Origin: Progne subis subis
Taxonomy: Eukaryota; Chordata; Aves; Passeriformes; Hirundinidae
Reading direction: 5' to 3'
NCBI GenBank assembly: GCA_022316685.1
Contig: JAKJHU010000063.1
Coordinates: 434,001-498,000 of the forward strand
DNA length: 64,000 bases
The position numbers and the translations under genes were made by a program. Of this stretch, positions 37,791 to 50,500 are shown in pieces. Each line of letters opens with the position of its first letter. The stretch's first letter is position 1. Under the pieces are notes generated by a model. That model worked only from the letters and a program-made list of their open reading frames with translations. It was not told the origin of the DNA and did not search any database.

Positions 37791-38359
37791 GGCTTGTGTT
37801 AATAAACACAGTCTTCTTGGTGAGGAGACATGAAAATACCATGAAGAACATTGTCTCTCCATTCCTGCTGTTCAAGCTGCAGTTGTTTGTTGTGGCTATG
37901 AGCTAGCAGATCTCAGGAAATTAATGAGCTGCTGCCTTGTTAAGCGTGGCATAATTTAATGGAAATGTGTTCCTAATTTCTGGGACCCCATTTTTTACTT
38001 CCTCTCTTATACTTGCTAAATATTTGTTAACTTGCTAGTCATGCATCATATAGGGAGAGGGAGATGTCTGATGAAGGGTGCGGGTCTGATTTCTCCGTGT
38101 TTCCAGTGGGACTTGTTTTCTACGCTGGTATCCTGTTGCAATGTGTTTGCTACTTAGAAACAAATATGCAACATTTCATTTTGGCTTGCTTTTCACATTG
38201 TTGTGCACAAGCCTGCGTGTCAGAGTGCATGGGTTGGGGTCTTCAGAGAATTGGCCTGTTCATTGCCAATTAAAACCAGAAATTACAGGGCTTTTCCTGT
38301 GGTTTAAGGTGGCATCGTCTGAGAAATGACTTTGAAAACACTGTCTGTAACAGCTCAAT

Positions 38360-38470
38360 CTTTTGATGAAAACTTGAAGACTGAAAGCACTATGTTAATT
38401 AGTGGAGCAGCAAATCAATAAACACATCACGGTTGCTTCATCCACTGTCCAAATAAATGAGTTCAGTATT
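38360..38470. promoter_or_regulatory. Candidate conserved non-coding element
   Basis: Contains ATGTTAATTAGTGGAGCAGC, AAATCAATAAACACATCACGG and CCAAATAAATGAG: TAAT and forkhead-like (AATAAACA) cores close together in repeat-free sequence. No alignment support. Confidence 0.2.
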
Positions 38471-39792
38471 TTACATCTGCATTTCCCTTCTTTACCCTTC
38501 ACCCCACTGAGATAAACCATTTAAGATCTTCACTGCACTTGCAGCTGCATGGACAAATTAGAAACCGCTGCTTTCTGTTAAACAGACTGATGTATTGGAG
38601 AATTTCTTTCCGAAAATGACTTTCGTTGGAACAGCCAGATAAAGTAATCTGTTTTAGATCCATCTTTGCAAATAAGTCCTGTTGAAAAGGCTGACCTGCA
38701 AAGACTGTTTGGCTCTCTGAATGAATCTTGCTTTTGAAAAGTGTTTAAAGATTTAAGCTTAGCCCTAGACATCAATTTCCAAAAGCTTTTGGACTTCAAA
38801 CAATGAGCTTAACTAGCCTCTAGAATAACATGAAAGGTTGCAAAACGTCTAGAGCATCTACTGAAAAAGCCTCTAATATATCTAAGTGTCTAATTTATCT
38901 CTGGATTTAATGTTAAAACTGATGGAATTTTTAAATGGGGAAAAAGTTCTTCTAAAATATAATCATAAGCTGCTCTAAAACACTGTTCTGAACCAACTGG
39001 GACAGATACAGTTTCTTACATACCTATTTTGCAGTAAGATATGCTGCTTGAGGGGATGATTTACTGTTTCTGTCAAAAGGAGCTGCAGTTGCTGTTGCAA
39101 AATTGTTAGAGGCTGAGTCTAAGGGGATTAGCAGATTTTAAGTTTAAGCTTTTTAGTGTGTCATTTGGTTAATTTATGGTACTTCTTCTAGTGTCTGTGG
39201 AAATGGTCTGCTTTCTAATATGGTGCCACAGATAGTTTTATAGAGCATTTTAATTGCCTTACAGTTAGCATTTTAGCTCTCTTCTAACCCCCTTCTTCCC
39301 TCATTCTTTTCCAGAAGCAAGGAGTCCTGTTTCACTCCAATTTTTCTACTTTATCCTTACTACTCCTGCATTGTAAAACCCCATGGTTTAGATGTGGGGA
39401 TGGGAATGAGCAGGTTTTTCAGGGATGGCAAATGTCTCCCTTCAGTGTTTCCAGTTCCATAATGATAAGGAGGCCATAGAGAACTTGCCAAGACGTGGCC
39501 GCATCAAAACAGTCGCCACGTTTCCATGCCATTTTAATTTGCATTAAAAGGGAAAGAAACAAGAGTGTCACCATTTATCACCACAACTCTTCAGCCAAAT
39601 CTTTTCTGCTGTGATGATTGTTTAATCTAAGATGTGATTTAAGTGTTTTTTCAGCTTCTGGGTATGCCTTTTGAGTTAGTTATTCCATAACCTGGCACGG
39701 GACCCTGGGGTATATCAGAATCCTGACCTACCTTCCTTCCCATGTAGTTTCTCCAAATAACTTCTTTGGGTGGTCAGCACTTCCCATGGGGC

Positions 39793-39814
39793 ATTTTGTT
39801 TTGTTTTGTTTTTT
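39793..39814. repeat. (TTTTG)n microsatellite
   Basis: Three to four TTTTG units ending in a T run. Confidence 0.85.
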
Positions 39815-41029
39815 CCAATAGTTTTTTGATGGTGTCTGTTCTGTTGTCAACTCTACATTTGCCACTGTAAAGAAAATTGAGCCCTTCTGCACAAGGCTGT
39901 TGCATTTTACTGCCCTCTTGTCCCTCCCAGTCCACTGGGTTACTGTTAATTTATGGAGAGGTGGTATTTCGAGGTGTTAATTCATATTTTACATGCTTGT
40001 CCTATGTTTCTCAGGCCCACCCTACCTAGTCCCTTTCTGGGATTATAACCGATGGTGTTTGGAATCCCAGTTTTCCTTGGGAAGTTTGAGTTACAAGACC
40101 AAGCTGGCATCAAATTACCCGTGTGTCTCCTTACCACAGAAGGTTATTGGTGAAATTAATTTCATTCTCATAGTCTCCAATTAAAATGCAGTTTATCATG
40201 ATGTACTTTATTGTGACTCACATGAAAAGACTTTAATGGATTATTTTTCAGCAGGTGGAAATGCTATTTGTAAGGCTTTGGGTGATTTCTTGTGGCACTG
40301 CTTATACATATGGGAGGAGAAAGAAAATTTTGGATCAGTTGATGGATTATTTCTAAATTGGCTTTGTCCTTAATGTTTCAGTTGCTAATAATGATTTATA
40401 ATGCTTGACCATTTTCTCCTCCTTTAGGAACAGATTTTTAAAAAATGCTGTATTTGAACGTTCTGTTCCAAAAAAATATTGGGTTTGGGATTTTTTTCCA
40501 GCACTTATATGATCACGTTCTGTTCTACACAGACACAATGTCGTGCTATGAACGATAACCTTGAAAGCTGCAGTGTCACTGGTGACTGTGAATGTATCTG
40601 TACAACCTGAGGAAAGCTCGGTGCAATTGTTAGTTATCAGGGAATATTACTCTGGTACTAATGACTATTTCAGGTGTAATAAAGTTTCAAAGGATAATAG
40701 GGGCTGTTTTCTATTTGGGTTTTTAATCTGCTAAAGCAACTATCAAGCGTGCCCTTCATAAGCACCTGAATGCATGTTTGAATCCGTTCTTTCAAGAAAC
40801 ATAGCTGAATAACTCCTTGTTTTTGAGGTTATTCTCAAGTGTTATAGGTGTCAAATACCTACGTTTTAATATTAGGAGAATCACTTAAGTTTTGAAGTAT
40901 TTTAATGCTAGTTTGACAGACGCACTTGATAATCCCAAATCAATTTTGATCAGATTAGAAAAATTTGACAGGTTTAGCTGTTGATGGCAGGGGTGGGACC
41001 ACTTTGCTTCAGTTGTTCTGCCCAGCTAT

Positions 41030-41135
41030 TCTAATTAATCTCCACTTAATTTAAAGAAATTACTTACTGTATCCGATAATGAGTTAATTTGTAATTCAAT
41101 TAGCAGCGCCATTTGCAAGCCTTTAATGTGAGCAA
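41030..41135. promoter_or_regulatory. Candidate conserved non-coding element with clustered homeodomain-like sites
   Basis: TCTAATTAATCTCCACTTAA is followed by GAGTTAATTTGTAATTCAAT-TAGCAG and CCATTTGCAAGCCTTTAATG. There are at least five TAAT/ATTA cores and a POU-like ATTTGCA in about 100 bp, in CpG-poor, repeat-free DNA. Dense, spaced homeodomain-type cores are common in developmental enhancers. This is the strongest of the motif-based candidates here, but it is still unaligned inference. Confidence 0.3.
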
Positions 41136-41560
41136 AAAACACCTGCTGAACTGCTCAGCCTGAGTGACACCTGGGAGGGGTGAGATGGATCTCCCTCCCC
41201 TGGCATGGCAGGGAGGGCAAGGCCAGGTCACACCGCTGCCCACAGTGATGGACTGGCACCACCCGCCTCAAATACAGCACATTTGTGCTCCTTCTAAGGA
41301 GCTGTCAAGTGGTGTGGCCAGGAAGGGTTTTTTCCCCCGCAGTGTTCTGTATTTGGGTCCTGGTGCAAATTGACAGAACTGTAAGGTTTGGGACATGCCA
41401 TTCCTTGTGGGTTGTTTTGACCCAGCTGTTGGACATGGAAGTGCTCTCACTCTCCTGCAATGATAAATTATAATATTGCTTCTCCGTAGCCCCATTTCCC
41501 ACACCCCAGGTGCTGCGGGAGATTTCCGGTGGCAATTTAGCAAAGATAATAGATCAATTT

Positions 41561-41580
41561 TTGTTTGTTTGTTTGTTTGT
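41561..41580. repeat. (GTTT)n microsatellite
   Basis: Five TTTG units in a row. Confidence 0.9.
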
Positions 41581-41814
41581 CTCTAGTGCCACTGAAAATG
41601 GATGCACCACCGAGTTTGGATTTTTAACTATGCTCTGAAGCTCTGGGGAGTCTGGGAAAAATTAAATAGGTGAATTTGTTGGCTGAATAGATATTTTGAG
41701 CTGTAATCTTGGCTAGACTGCCTTGCTAATATTTTTTATTATTATTTTAAACAGAAAGGAGAGATTTAGTTTTGAGAAGTCTACAATGAGAATACTGACA
41801 AACAGCTCCGCTTT

Positions 41815-41866
41815 AAAACAACAAAACCCCCCAAAAATAACCCACTCCCAGACAACCCAACCAACT
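41815..41866. repeat. A/C-rich low-complexity tract
   Basis: AAAACAACAAAACCCCCCAA, then ACCCACTCCCAGACAACCC. Nearly free of G and T. Confidence 0.8.
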
Positions 41867-43068
41867 TAAACTCGCCACCAAATAGTCTGCAGATCAGTCG
41901 CTTTCTAAAACCGCTTTACATCTGATTGCTATAATTAGTTGAAAAATGGCAACATGTTCCTTAGCTTTGGGAAGCTATAGTGCAGCGAGCAAGGTGGCTA
42001 CAAAGTCATCTGCTCAAAATGCTTACACAAATTACCCAGCAAGCTCTTGTAAAATAGAAATTTTTGGGGTGGTTATGATAATGTGATCTAAAATGCAGAT
42101 AATGACATAACCCGAGTAGGAAAAGCAGGTCTGCAGAAAAGTGGCACAACAGGAAGGGTGACAGAGGGTGGCATAACGCTTAGTTCACTGGGAAAGGAAA
42201 GAACAGAGGAGGAAAAAGAGATCAAGTGTCTGTATTTCCTACTAGGCTGTGACTCAGGGTGGGATCTAAGCCAAATGACCAGATTTAATGCTTCTAATCA
42301 CTTTTTTGTTCTGCGGTTCTTTTTTCCCCCTCCATGACTAGCACCATTTAAGAAAAGACTTTACAGGCCAATGTTCATCTTAATTATGCTCTTTCAGGTT
42401 TGTGCACACTCACAATGCCAAGTATTCAAGGCAATCCAAATTTTTCCTGCCTTTGGCAGAGGGGATTAGATGCCTGCCCCTAACACTTGTATCCTATGTG
42501 CTGAATGTCACAGCCCCATTGAATTAAGAGTGGAAATGTTCAAATGAGGTTATAGCTTCTGAATATTTTAGATGTTTAGAATCACAAAGAGAGGAAGGTA
42601 AAGAAGACTTTGGCTGCCAGTCGAAGACTACTAGTATATGAATCCCTTATATTTGAGAGATGCTGGTTCTTGGCAAGGTGGGTGCACAACTGTAGTGAGT
42701 CCTAAACACACACACCTGTGGTATCTGCATTCAGAATTACACTGGGTGCCTCTTAAAAATTATTTTTGAATGAGCATCCATGCAGAGCAACAGCCGCTGT
42801 TGTATTCATTTGGTTTTAGACTGTTCTAGGGACTTGGAGGTTTTTGTTGTAATGTGGTTCCCAGGAACTGAAGCTGCTGTAAGGAAAGTCATTGGCCTCC
42901 TTAGTTATTTATTTGTCTCCACGACTGGAAGATCCTTCCCCTGTGGTATGCTTTGAGAGCTCTTTATTTGTGGCATTTACAAACAGTAAATCATAAAAAT
43001 CCTAAAATTTTACCACTAAAATTAATTAAATAAGTGGGCAATGTAATTAAAATCATGATGTAATAATT

Positions 43069-43070
<2 letters not shown>

Positions 43071-43105
<35 letters not shown>
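43071..43105. repeat. Poly-T run (35 nt)
   Basis: An uninterrupted T run followed by GGTCCCTGAC. No retroposed body is recognised on the minus side. Confidence 0.95.
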
Positions 43106-43106
<1 letters not shown>

Positions 43107-43840
43107 GTCCCTGACTTTTAGGACTTACTGTTATTTCCATATTCCTAAAACATGGGTTCCTAAATCGGAATGCAAGATTTAGGTGTGCAACTCAAGATGA
43201 CATTAGCCCCACTAATTTAACGTCAGTTAAGAGCTCCTCTTGAAAAACTTAATTCTGATCCTTAAACACTCTCTAATTCATTTCATAGTTCCAACCAGGG
43301 GTTTTTTTTCCCATATGGTTGTGTTAAATATATTCTTGGATTATTGCCAGTTTTTCAGGTCACTATACTGTGACCAATTTACCTGCTTACTTTTTCATCT
43401 TACTGTTGAAGTAATCTTTGTGCCCTCAGCACTTTCACAAGTGTTTCCAGCTGTACATGCCTCATTCTTGAGCTGCATCAAACCTGATCCCTTCAAGACT
43501 CCACTCGCTCAAATCTGGTTTGCTGATGTTGCCCGTATCTGGTAGAAGATGTACAACTGTCAAGTCTTTAAATTTAGAAAGGAATTGTGTAGTTCATTAA
43601 TGTGTCCATTATAAAGATCTTTAATTATGTTGTGAACACCTGAGTTGAGATAATCCCATGGTAAAAGGCTAGCTTGTATCATTATTTTTGCCCTCATCGG
43701 TCAGGTCTTTGGCCTTCTGCGCTTGAAAAGCAGAGAGAGATTTTTTTCCAACTCAAATGCACTTGATATCAAATACTTTGATAATCCCATACTAACTTTG
43801 AAGTTTTTTTTGTCTTGTGTTTATGTCAGACAATTACTTC

Positions 43841-44055
43841 CACAGGATCGTGGGATAATTCAGGTTCAAAGGGACTCCTGCTCCAACCTCCTCCAAGCAG
43901 CTGTTAGATGTGAGACAAGGCTGCTCAGGGCATTAACCAGGCAGACCTTGAAAACTTTCAAGTGTGGAAACTGCACAGCCTGTCTAGGTCCCCCTTTCTC
44001 TGTCTTCATGGCGAAAAGGTTTCTCTCTTATCCCTTTCACCTTCACACAGGTTTT
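43841..44055 (-). mobile_element. CR1 LINE 3'-end copy (minus strand)
   Basis: The plus-strand text is the familiar reverse complement of a CR1 end: CACAGGATCGTGGGATAATTC, AAAGGGACTCCTG, TCCAACCTCC, then GGGCATTAACCAGGCAGACC and a TTGAAAACTTTCAAGTG-like segment. The copy is diverged and 5'-truncated after about 215 bp. Confidence 0.82.
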
Positions 44056-46369
44056 GTGAATATCTGCAGCTTTTGAAGTTAAGGGAATTTTTTCATAATC
44101 TTTATTAAGCTGGCCTGGGTTACTGCTTTAAAAATGATAGTAAGTGATGGGACAACATATAGTTATTAAATCAATGCAAATCTGAACAGGAAGGGTTTTG
44201 TACAAACTTTCTACTCTGACACAGAAGAGAATTTTGTTGCAAAATCATTTTCCATTCTAAACTAAAGAACTGTGATGTTTTCCAGGCAAACAAAATCTTT
44301 TAATATATTGTTCTGTAACAAGATAATACTCTGTGCCTTCAGAACAGACATCTGAGTGGATGAAGGTCGCTGCTGCTGATGGCGGTTGTCACTGTGCAGC
44401 GAGTAGATGCTCCAAGTCTAGTTATCACAAAAAGCACGCTGGGTTAGACAGCATCAGTTCGTGCTTCAGTTGGCAGAAAAGCTGTGCTGTCCCTGGGGAG
44501 CCTGATCCAAGGCAGAAGGAAAGCTTTTCCAGAGCTGAGCTCTTTCTGTAGAGGAAATGACATCTGCTTGCATTGTTTTGTACCTGTTTTGAGAGTCTCT
44601 CCTGAATAGTCGTCTGCATTGGCATCCGAGGCTGCCAGCCCAACGTACCTCACAAGCACTACAATTTCCCTGTAATCCCTCCCATGGGAATTGAGGCACA
44701 CTGAGTGAATTACTGGGAAGAAGGATTGGAATTGTGTTGTTCTAGTGGAAGCACTTTAGGAGCAGATACCGAGAGTGGGGAATGATTCCTGCTCTGATCA
44801 TAACACAGTGTTCTAAAGTGCTGTCCCTTTGTCTCCCAGAGCAGACTTAAGGGAGTGCTTTGGTTTATTAAATGTCATTTATCCCTCAGCTCTTTTAGTT
44901 CTTCTCAAATCTCCTCTTCCTTCTAGAGCTGAGGAAAACACAAGTCCACACTGGACAATATTTGGTAAGTCATTTACTCAGCAGAAGTCCAGCAGTGTCA
45001 CTAAGAGATGGGGAGCCAAATTCCAAATAGCAGATAACTGTTCATAGTGATGGACTTCAAACTATTCAATCTTCAAATTGCAATTACTATTTATAGCAAC
45101 TTTAAAATACTGGTGTCTGTTACCCTGGTTTTTCTGAGGTTTTTTTATTAGCCTTTTGAATTTCATAATGGAGTCAGATCTTTTAGTTATTGTACAATAT
45201 TAGAGCAGTTTTCTACCTTTCCCACAGATGTAACATAAACAAATCCTTTGTTTTTCATTCTCTGTCCTTTGTTTGCATACTTCTAACCTGAAAACAATTG
45301 TAACTGACAGTTGGTCTGGCCACTGAGGCTGAGGGGTGGAAACCCCAAAAAGCCAATCTTCTGCTAGACCCAGAAATGTATAAAAAGTAAAGAATAAACA
45401 AAGGGGTCCTCTTCCTCCTCTCTCTGCTCTCTCAGCAGTGAGCTGGGATCGGAAGGACCTCTGCTTTGCAAAATATCTTGTCTGCGTGTGACTGCTTTGT
45501 GTGTCTCGGTGACAGGTGTCCACATTTAAAACAACCGCACAGCTGTAGGGTAGATGTGAGGTATTTCAATGTGGGCCTTTGTTAGGATATATGAAGCTGT
45601 AAGGATGACTGAAGTGGGTCCATAGGTTTGCTAGCTTGAGCGCTTTAAAAGTCTTAGTGTAGAGCCCAAGGTCTTTGTTTTAAAACGTGTGATTCCCAGG
45701 GCTGCTGCTGCACTAGGTCAGGTGGAGTGTCCATCCAGCTCGTGTATTATTTCAGACTGTGCGCATTTGAGGCTACTTAAGGGAAGAGCATTAAAAAAGG
45801 TGTAAGCAGAAGATGATATTTTTCCTAGTACACCTCCAATCTAAAGACTCCCTAGGGCAGTATGCATTAGCAAGCGTTCTGGAACGTGTCAAGATGGCAC
45901 GCTGATGTGCCTGGGCTCATTTTGATGACTAGTTAGATAAATATGGTGTTAAAATTGAACTAGTGTTTGTCATCTCTTCTACCCTAATAATTTCTTTCAA
46001 AGTTTATCTGATAAAATGCATTCAATCTGGGAAATTCAGCCTGATAGTCAAACTGTAAAAATCTCAAGAATGAGAATGTTCGGCTAAGTGGCACACATAA
46101 CCTAAACCCAGTCCTTTCCCAATAGTACATGTTAATTATTATTTAAGTGTTTAAATATGGTCTTAGTTTGAATTAACTGCAAAAAAAAATGCAGCTTGTC
46201 TTTGGAAAACTCATCCAGTTTTTCTTTTTTATTGTTTCCATCTCTACAGTGCAGAGTTAAGGCTGTTTGGATGGCCTCAACTGTAATTATCCTATTGCAA
46301 GAAATTTATGAAATGTTTACATGCGTATAATACATTGTATATTAACTTCATTAACCCTAATGTGCTTTG
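44056..46369. other. Gene-free unique sequence
   Basis: No gene and no recognised repeat. Open frames are at most 107 codons (45200-45523, minus strand). The small CpG-bearing frames around 44333-44700 have no family resemblance and lie on both strands at once, as chance frames do. Confidence 0.55.
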
Positions 46370-46441
46370 GATCAGGTCCAACATTGATGTGTTGCTGAAT
46401 TTGTAAAATGCTTTGGGATACTTCAGATAAAAGGCACTGTG
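46370..46441 (+). mobile_element. Ancient L2/MIR-like repeat tail
   Basis: TTTGTAAAATGCTTTGGGATACTTCAGATAAAAGGCACTGTGATAAAG resembles the tail shared by old amniote L2-related LINE/SINE families, which I recall as TGTAAAGCGCTTTGGGAT..., then GAAAGGCGCTATATAAA. Only the tail can be recognised, and the call rests on memory of the consensus. Confidence 0.5.
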
Positions 46442-46834
46442 ATAAAGTGGGAGTCAGCAATTACCATAAGCATGAGGAAGTGTGTTTATTTGACTCTAGC
46501 CATTGACCCATAACTCTTGGAAAGAAATTGAAAACTAAATGATAGAGACTGCACAGAAGCATCCCATCAGAAAATCTATGCAGTTTCCTAGGGTCTAATC
46601 TAACCACCCAGTTCTGAAAGCAGAGGGTGAGACATTTCCATCTGGTTACAGTTAAACAAAGTGCCCAGTGTTTCTTTTCCCAACCTGCTCTTTGTGCTGA
46701 TCTGTAGGCCCACCTGCAGCGCAGCTCAGCCTCCAAAGTATCTGCACGGCCAGCTGCACTGCTCTAAAGACAATTCCCTTCCTCAGGGTCCCCTTTCCTC
46801 TCAGCTGTCGTGGGCATCCCTTCCCCTATTGCCC

Positions 46835-46890
46835 TGGCACCGCGACACACGGCGCACGTGACGCGCAGCCTTTGTGATCGATCACCTTTG
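46835..46890. promoter_or_regulatory. CpG-rich patch with CACGTG box
   Basis: Seven or so CpGs in about 30 bp (CCGCGACACACGGCGCACGT, then GACGCGCAG). The CACGTG E-box at 46855-46860 is followed by AC, matching half of a GTCACGTGAC-type site. A perfect 12-bp palindrome, GTGATCGATCAC, lies at 46874-46885. The flanks are CpG-poor. This may be a small regulatory element. No TATA box or transcript evidence is visible. Confidence 0.35.
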
Positions 46891-47151
46891 GTGAGCCAGT
46901 ATTGGCGTTTACCTTCGTGAAATTGCTCAGCTCAGTGTTGGCAAGGCTGCAGGCTGACATGGTTGGGTACCCAGCAGAACAGGAATCTGCCAGGCTTCAC
47001 ATCTGATGAAATCTGACCATCATCCTTCTGGCTACCAACAGTGAAACTTGGCTAGCAAGAGACAAGGAGAATATATCTGAGAATTTACAGCACAGCGTGT
47101 CTCACTGAAGCTGGGTTAGGAGAGATGCAGTGGTTTTGCTAAGCGTGTGCT

Positions 47152-47502
47152 TGTTGCAGCTGAGGGGAGACCTCATCCCAGCTTCCTCACAAGGGAATGC
47201 AGAGGGGCAGGCACTGAGCTCTTCTCTGTAGGGACCAGTGACAGGACTCGAGGGAATGGCCTGGAGTTGTGTCAGGAGGGTTTAGGCTGGATGTTAGGAA
47301 GAGGTTCTTCACCCACAGGGTTGTTGGGCACTGGAACAGGCTCCCTTGGGAAGTGCTCAGGGTCCCAACCCTGCCAGAGCCCACAGAGCATTTGAACAAC
47401 ATTCTTGGGCAAGTGGTGGATTTTTGGAGCTGTTCTGTGCAGAACAAGGAGCTGGGCCTTGATCCTAGTTGAGTCCCTTCCAACCCAGGATAGTCTGTGA
47501 TG
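47152..47502 (+). mobile_element. CR1 LINE 3'-end copy
   Basis: Starts near GCAGCTGAGGGGAGACCTCA and ends GAGTCCCTTCCAACCCAGG plus ATAGTCTGTGATG. The plus frame at 47269-47472 carries FRLDVRKRFFTHRVV and HWNRLPWEV, which match the C-terminal end of CR1 ORF2 as I know it (LDIRKKFFT..., HWNRLPREV). This explains that open frame without any host gene. The copy is 5'-truncated. Confidence 0.93.
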
Positions 47503-50500
47503 TCAGCAGAAGTAGGGTAGGCACGTTCCTTTTCCTTCTGAGATAAGGAAGGAAGAGAAAACTTGCCTGTCTAGTTTGTACAGCAGCAAATACCAAGTAC
47601 TTCTTGTCCTTTCCTTGGGATTTATGTTTGGGGGTTTAAATCTCCTTTTTTTTTTTTTTTTTTGCTACTTGAACAGAAGATTGTTCAACTCCTGTATGTT
47701 TATATATAAAATTCTGTTGGAGGTGATCCCAATGCTAATTGAGAATGTCATGACTGCATAGCCAAGAGCTCTCTGGAGAGTAGGAGAAACATGGAAACAC
47801 TTACAGAGACTTACATGAAATAGATAAATAACTTAAAAATTATCATTCTTCTATTGACCATGGATAATGGTGAAAGGAACTTGGGGAAGAGGGCGTGACC
47901 TCCAAAGGCTTGAGGTGGTGTACTTTTGAGTGTAAAGAGAAATATGCTACTGAAATCAGTCTACCTCTGCAAATTTTGAAAGTAAGGTGAGGTTTAGTTT
48001 TCATCCCTCTTGAAAGAATCCTGCTGTCTGAGATCAGGAACTTGAATTCATCTGTCCTGCTGAGGGGTGCCCCTCCTCTGCCAAGTGGTGGTGGGTATCC
48101 TGTAGATTGTAGTTCGGCCGTAGTGCTGGCAGGGGCCTGAAGACACCATAGACAAAAGGGCTGAGCTTCCTCTCCATTTTCTGGTATTTAATGACTTTCT
48201 CATTGTATCAGAAATATTATTTATTGTATTTCCTATATTACATGGTAAATATTTGTCATGATGAGTAATCCACATGCATGTCATAGAAAAGGTCACAACA
48301 AATGTGTGATTTGACAGCAGAGTTATAAGCCATCTCTTTCTTCTGGTGCCAGTTTCTGTGTACAAAAAGCTACTTCTCACTGCTGCGGAGAGCACAGTGC
48401 AAGTCCCAAAAATGCAAATATCCTTCGTTAGAAGATGGATGTCAGAACACTTCCCATCATTTACAGGGCAGCTTTGTTTCTGGACAGAAAATGTCCTTGA
48501 TGTATTTAAAAACAAAATAAAAAAATCTCCTCGCAGCAAGGAGTTCAAACCCTCCTCTCCCAATGAGAAAGAAGTTAACTGTGCTGTGTGGCACTAGATA
48601 TAATCTGCTTACAAATAGGGCATATTTTAGCCAGTAAAGCAATTTATTTAGAAAAACAGACATATCAATCTAAGGTAATTACAAATTGCAACAGGAAAAT
48701 TAAAGTAAGTACTTCAGAGGCACTTGTTGTGTAAGGAATTTTCAAATAGAAACATACTGGGTGGAAAAATACAATACGTATTGTTTCTGTCCACAGTGTA
48801 GATTAGTTGCTGCATTAATATGCACTCATGTACATTTATGCACTCCTGCTAATCATATCCAGAGCACTTCTGAAGTAAATAGACTCACTGTGTTCCAGCT
48901 AGTCCTGTTGTACAAAGCACAGCACTAATCAAGCAAGTTATCTGTGCAATTAGGGAATAGGAATCACTGGGGACATCATGTATTATGATTTGTCTGCTGT
49001 TTTTAAGATCCTGAAATGCAAACAGATAATAATTTGTGTTAGTGGTAAATTTTTATTATTCTATCTTGAAATTAGTGTCAGACAGACACCCAAATGGCAC
49101 ATATTGTCAGAAATTGCTGCCTGCTTTCATCCCTTCCCCCTCCCACTCCCCATGCATGACATGTTGCTGAAGTACCTAACTCTCCTTCCTTGCCAGAAAA
49201 GCAAGAATGGGGCTACTGTTAGGTCCCGAGCTATCCTAGAGGCAGATGCTTTTCTGTGCCTTGCAGCACAGGGAAGGGAGGGACAGAGGGGAGAAATTAC
49301 AGGGATTCAGGGAAGCAAGTGCTTTGATCTGTGCAAAACACTCTGAAATGCCCCTTCTGACAGAGAGTATCTCCGAGGCTGGGGGAGGGAGGGTGGCCTT
49401 GGGCTGGGCATCAGGAACCGAGAATTTGCTCTTTTTGTTTGACTTATTACCTGTCAAGACACCTCTGGCAAGAGATCTGAGTCTTGTAATTTCTTTTGGA
49501 GCTCCAAAACTGGTGTAGAATAACGATAGTGACACTGGAGGCCATCGGTGCAAGCCGAGCACACCTTGGCTTGGGTGGCCCAGGAAAATTACGGCGGCCA
49601 AACTAAATTATTTTTAAGAAGTAGGAGCTGTCTTTGCACATGGGGAATAATCATCTCTTTCACAAGTTTGCCTGAATCATTCATATTTTGGCTAGAGCAC
49701 AGGTTTGAATTCCCAAAATTACTTACTGGGGCTTCTTCTGTGTTGCCATTTATAGCCTCAGAAAACTGTTTTTATGGCACCACATCTAAGGTTTGTGATT
49801 TGGGAGGCTGCAGCACAAAACTGGTTCTGGAAATCAGCAACCAAGCATGATCCATGCATGTAGGAACGGAGGAGGTGTGGTCTGAACCAGGAAGAAAACT
49901 CACACAGTTAATATTTTTTCAAGCAGAATTTAATGAATGGAGAAATTTAATCAAATATCCTTAGTCCTTCAGACAAGTCTGTGCACAGCTGTGACGAAAA
50001 GGTAGCAAACAAGACAGGAAGGGCCTTACCAAAGTCTTAGAGGAAGATAAATGTACAAACAGAAAAGGATCTGTCCCACAGTATTTGCGAATTCAGGTTT
50101 TCTTTACCATAACCTATCACATTTTTCCCATAAAATAATGTAAAATTCTATCAAGTGAAAGGTGACCACTAGCAGTTCTTAATCCAAATGTTGGTATGAG
50201 GATGCAGAATGTACAGAGTGAACTGTTCCATCCCTCTGGGGAGGGGGGGAATTTCTAAATATGAAGATGGTTTTGAAGACTGGATACATCCCACTTGTTT
50301 TGAGGGGTTGAAAAATAACCTAAATATATTTGAAGGCACTTTATTTTCCCTGAATTTGTTGCTTATCTCCAAGTGATAAAAGCCAAGCACATGTGAGGTC
50401 TTTCTGGGGGGTGGAGGACTGGTGTCAGTGTGCCACAAACAGAGCTCTCAAATAGCCAGGCCTAGGATAGAGCTCTGAATAAAGGGCAGCTGTTAGAGGG

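Larger units (their letters stand above)
29368..43840. other. Gene-free mostly unique sequence
   Basis: No supported gene over about 14 kb. Open frames reach 140 codons (29336-29758, minus strand), but that one runs through a T-rich tract read as lysines. The stretch holds the second 55-bp repeat copy, a small hairpin (29730-29767), several tetranucleotide repeats, a triplicated 14-15-mer (32811-32851), A and T runs, and candidate conserved elements at 36600-36780, 38360-38470 and 41030-41135. I recognise no transposon body here. Confidence 0.6.

Noticed and set aside
47269..47472. 67-codon plus-strand frame that looks protein-like
   Set aside because: It is the end of CR1 ORF2 inside the CR1 copy, not a host gene.
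48048..48563. 171-codon open frame on the minus strand
   Set aside because: No recognisable domain or low-complexity clue to a family. Overlapped by frames on the other strand. Chance length.
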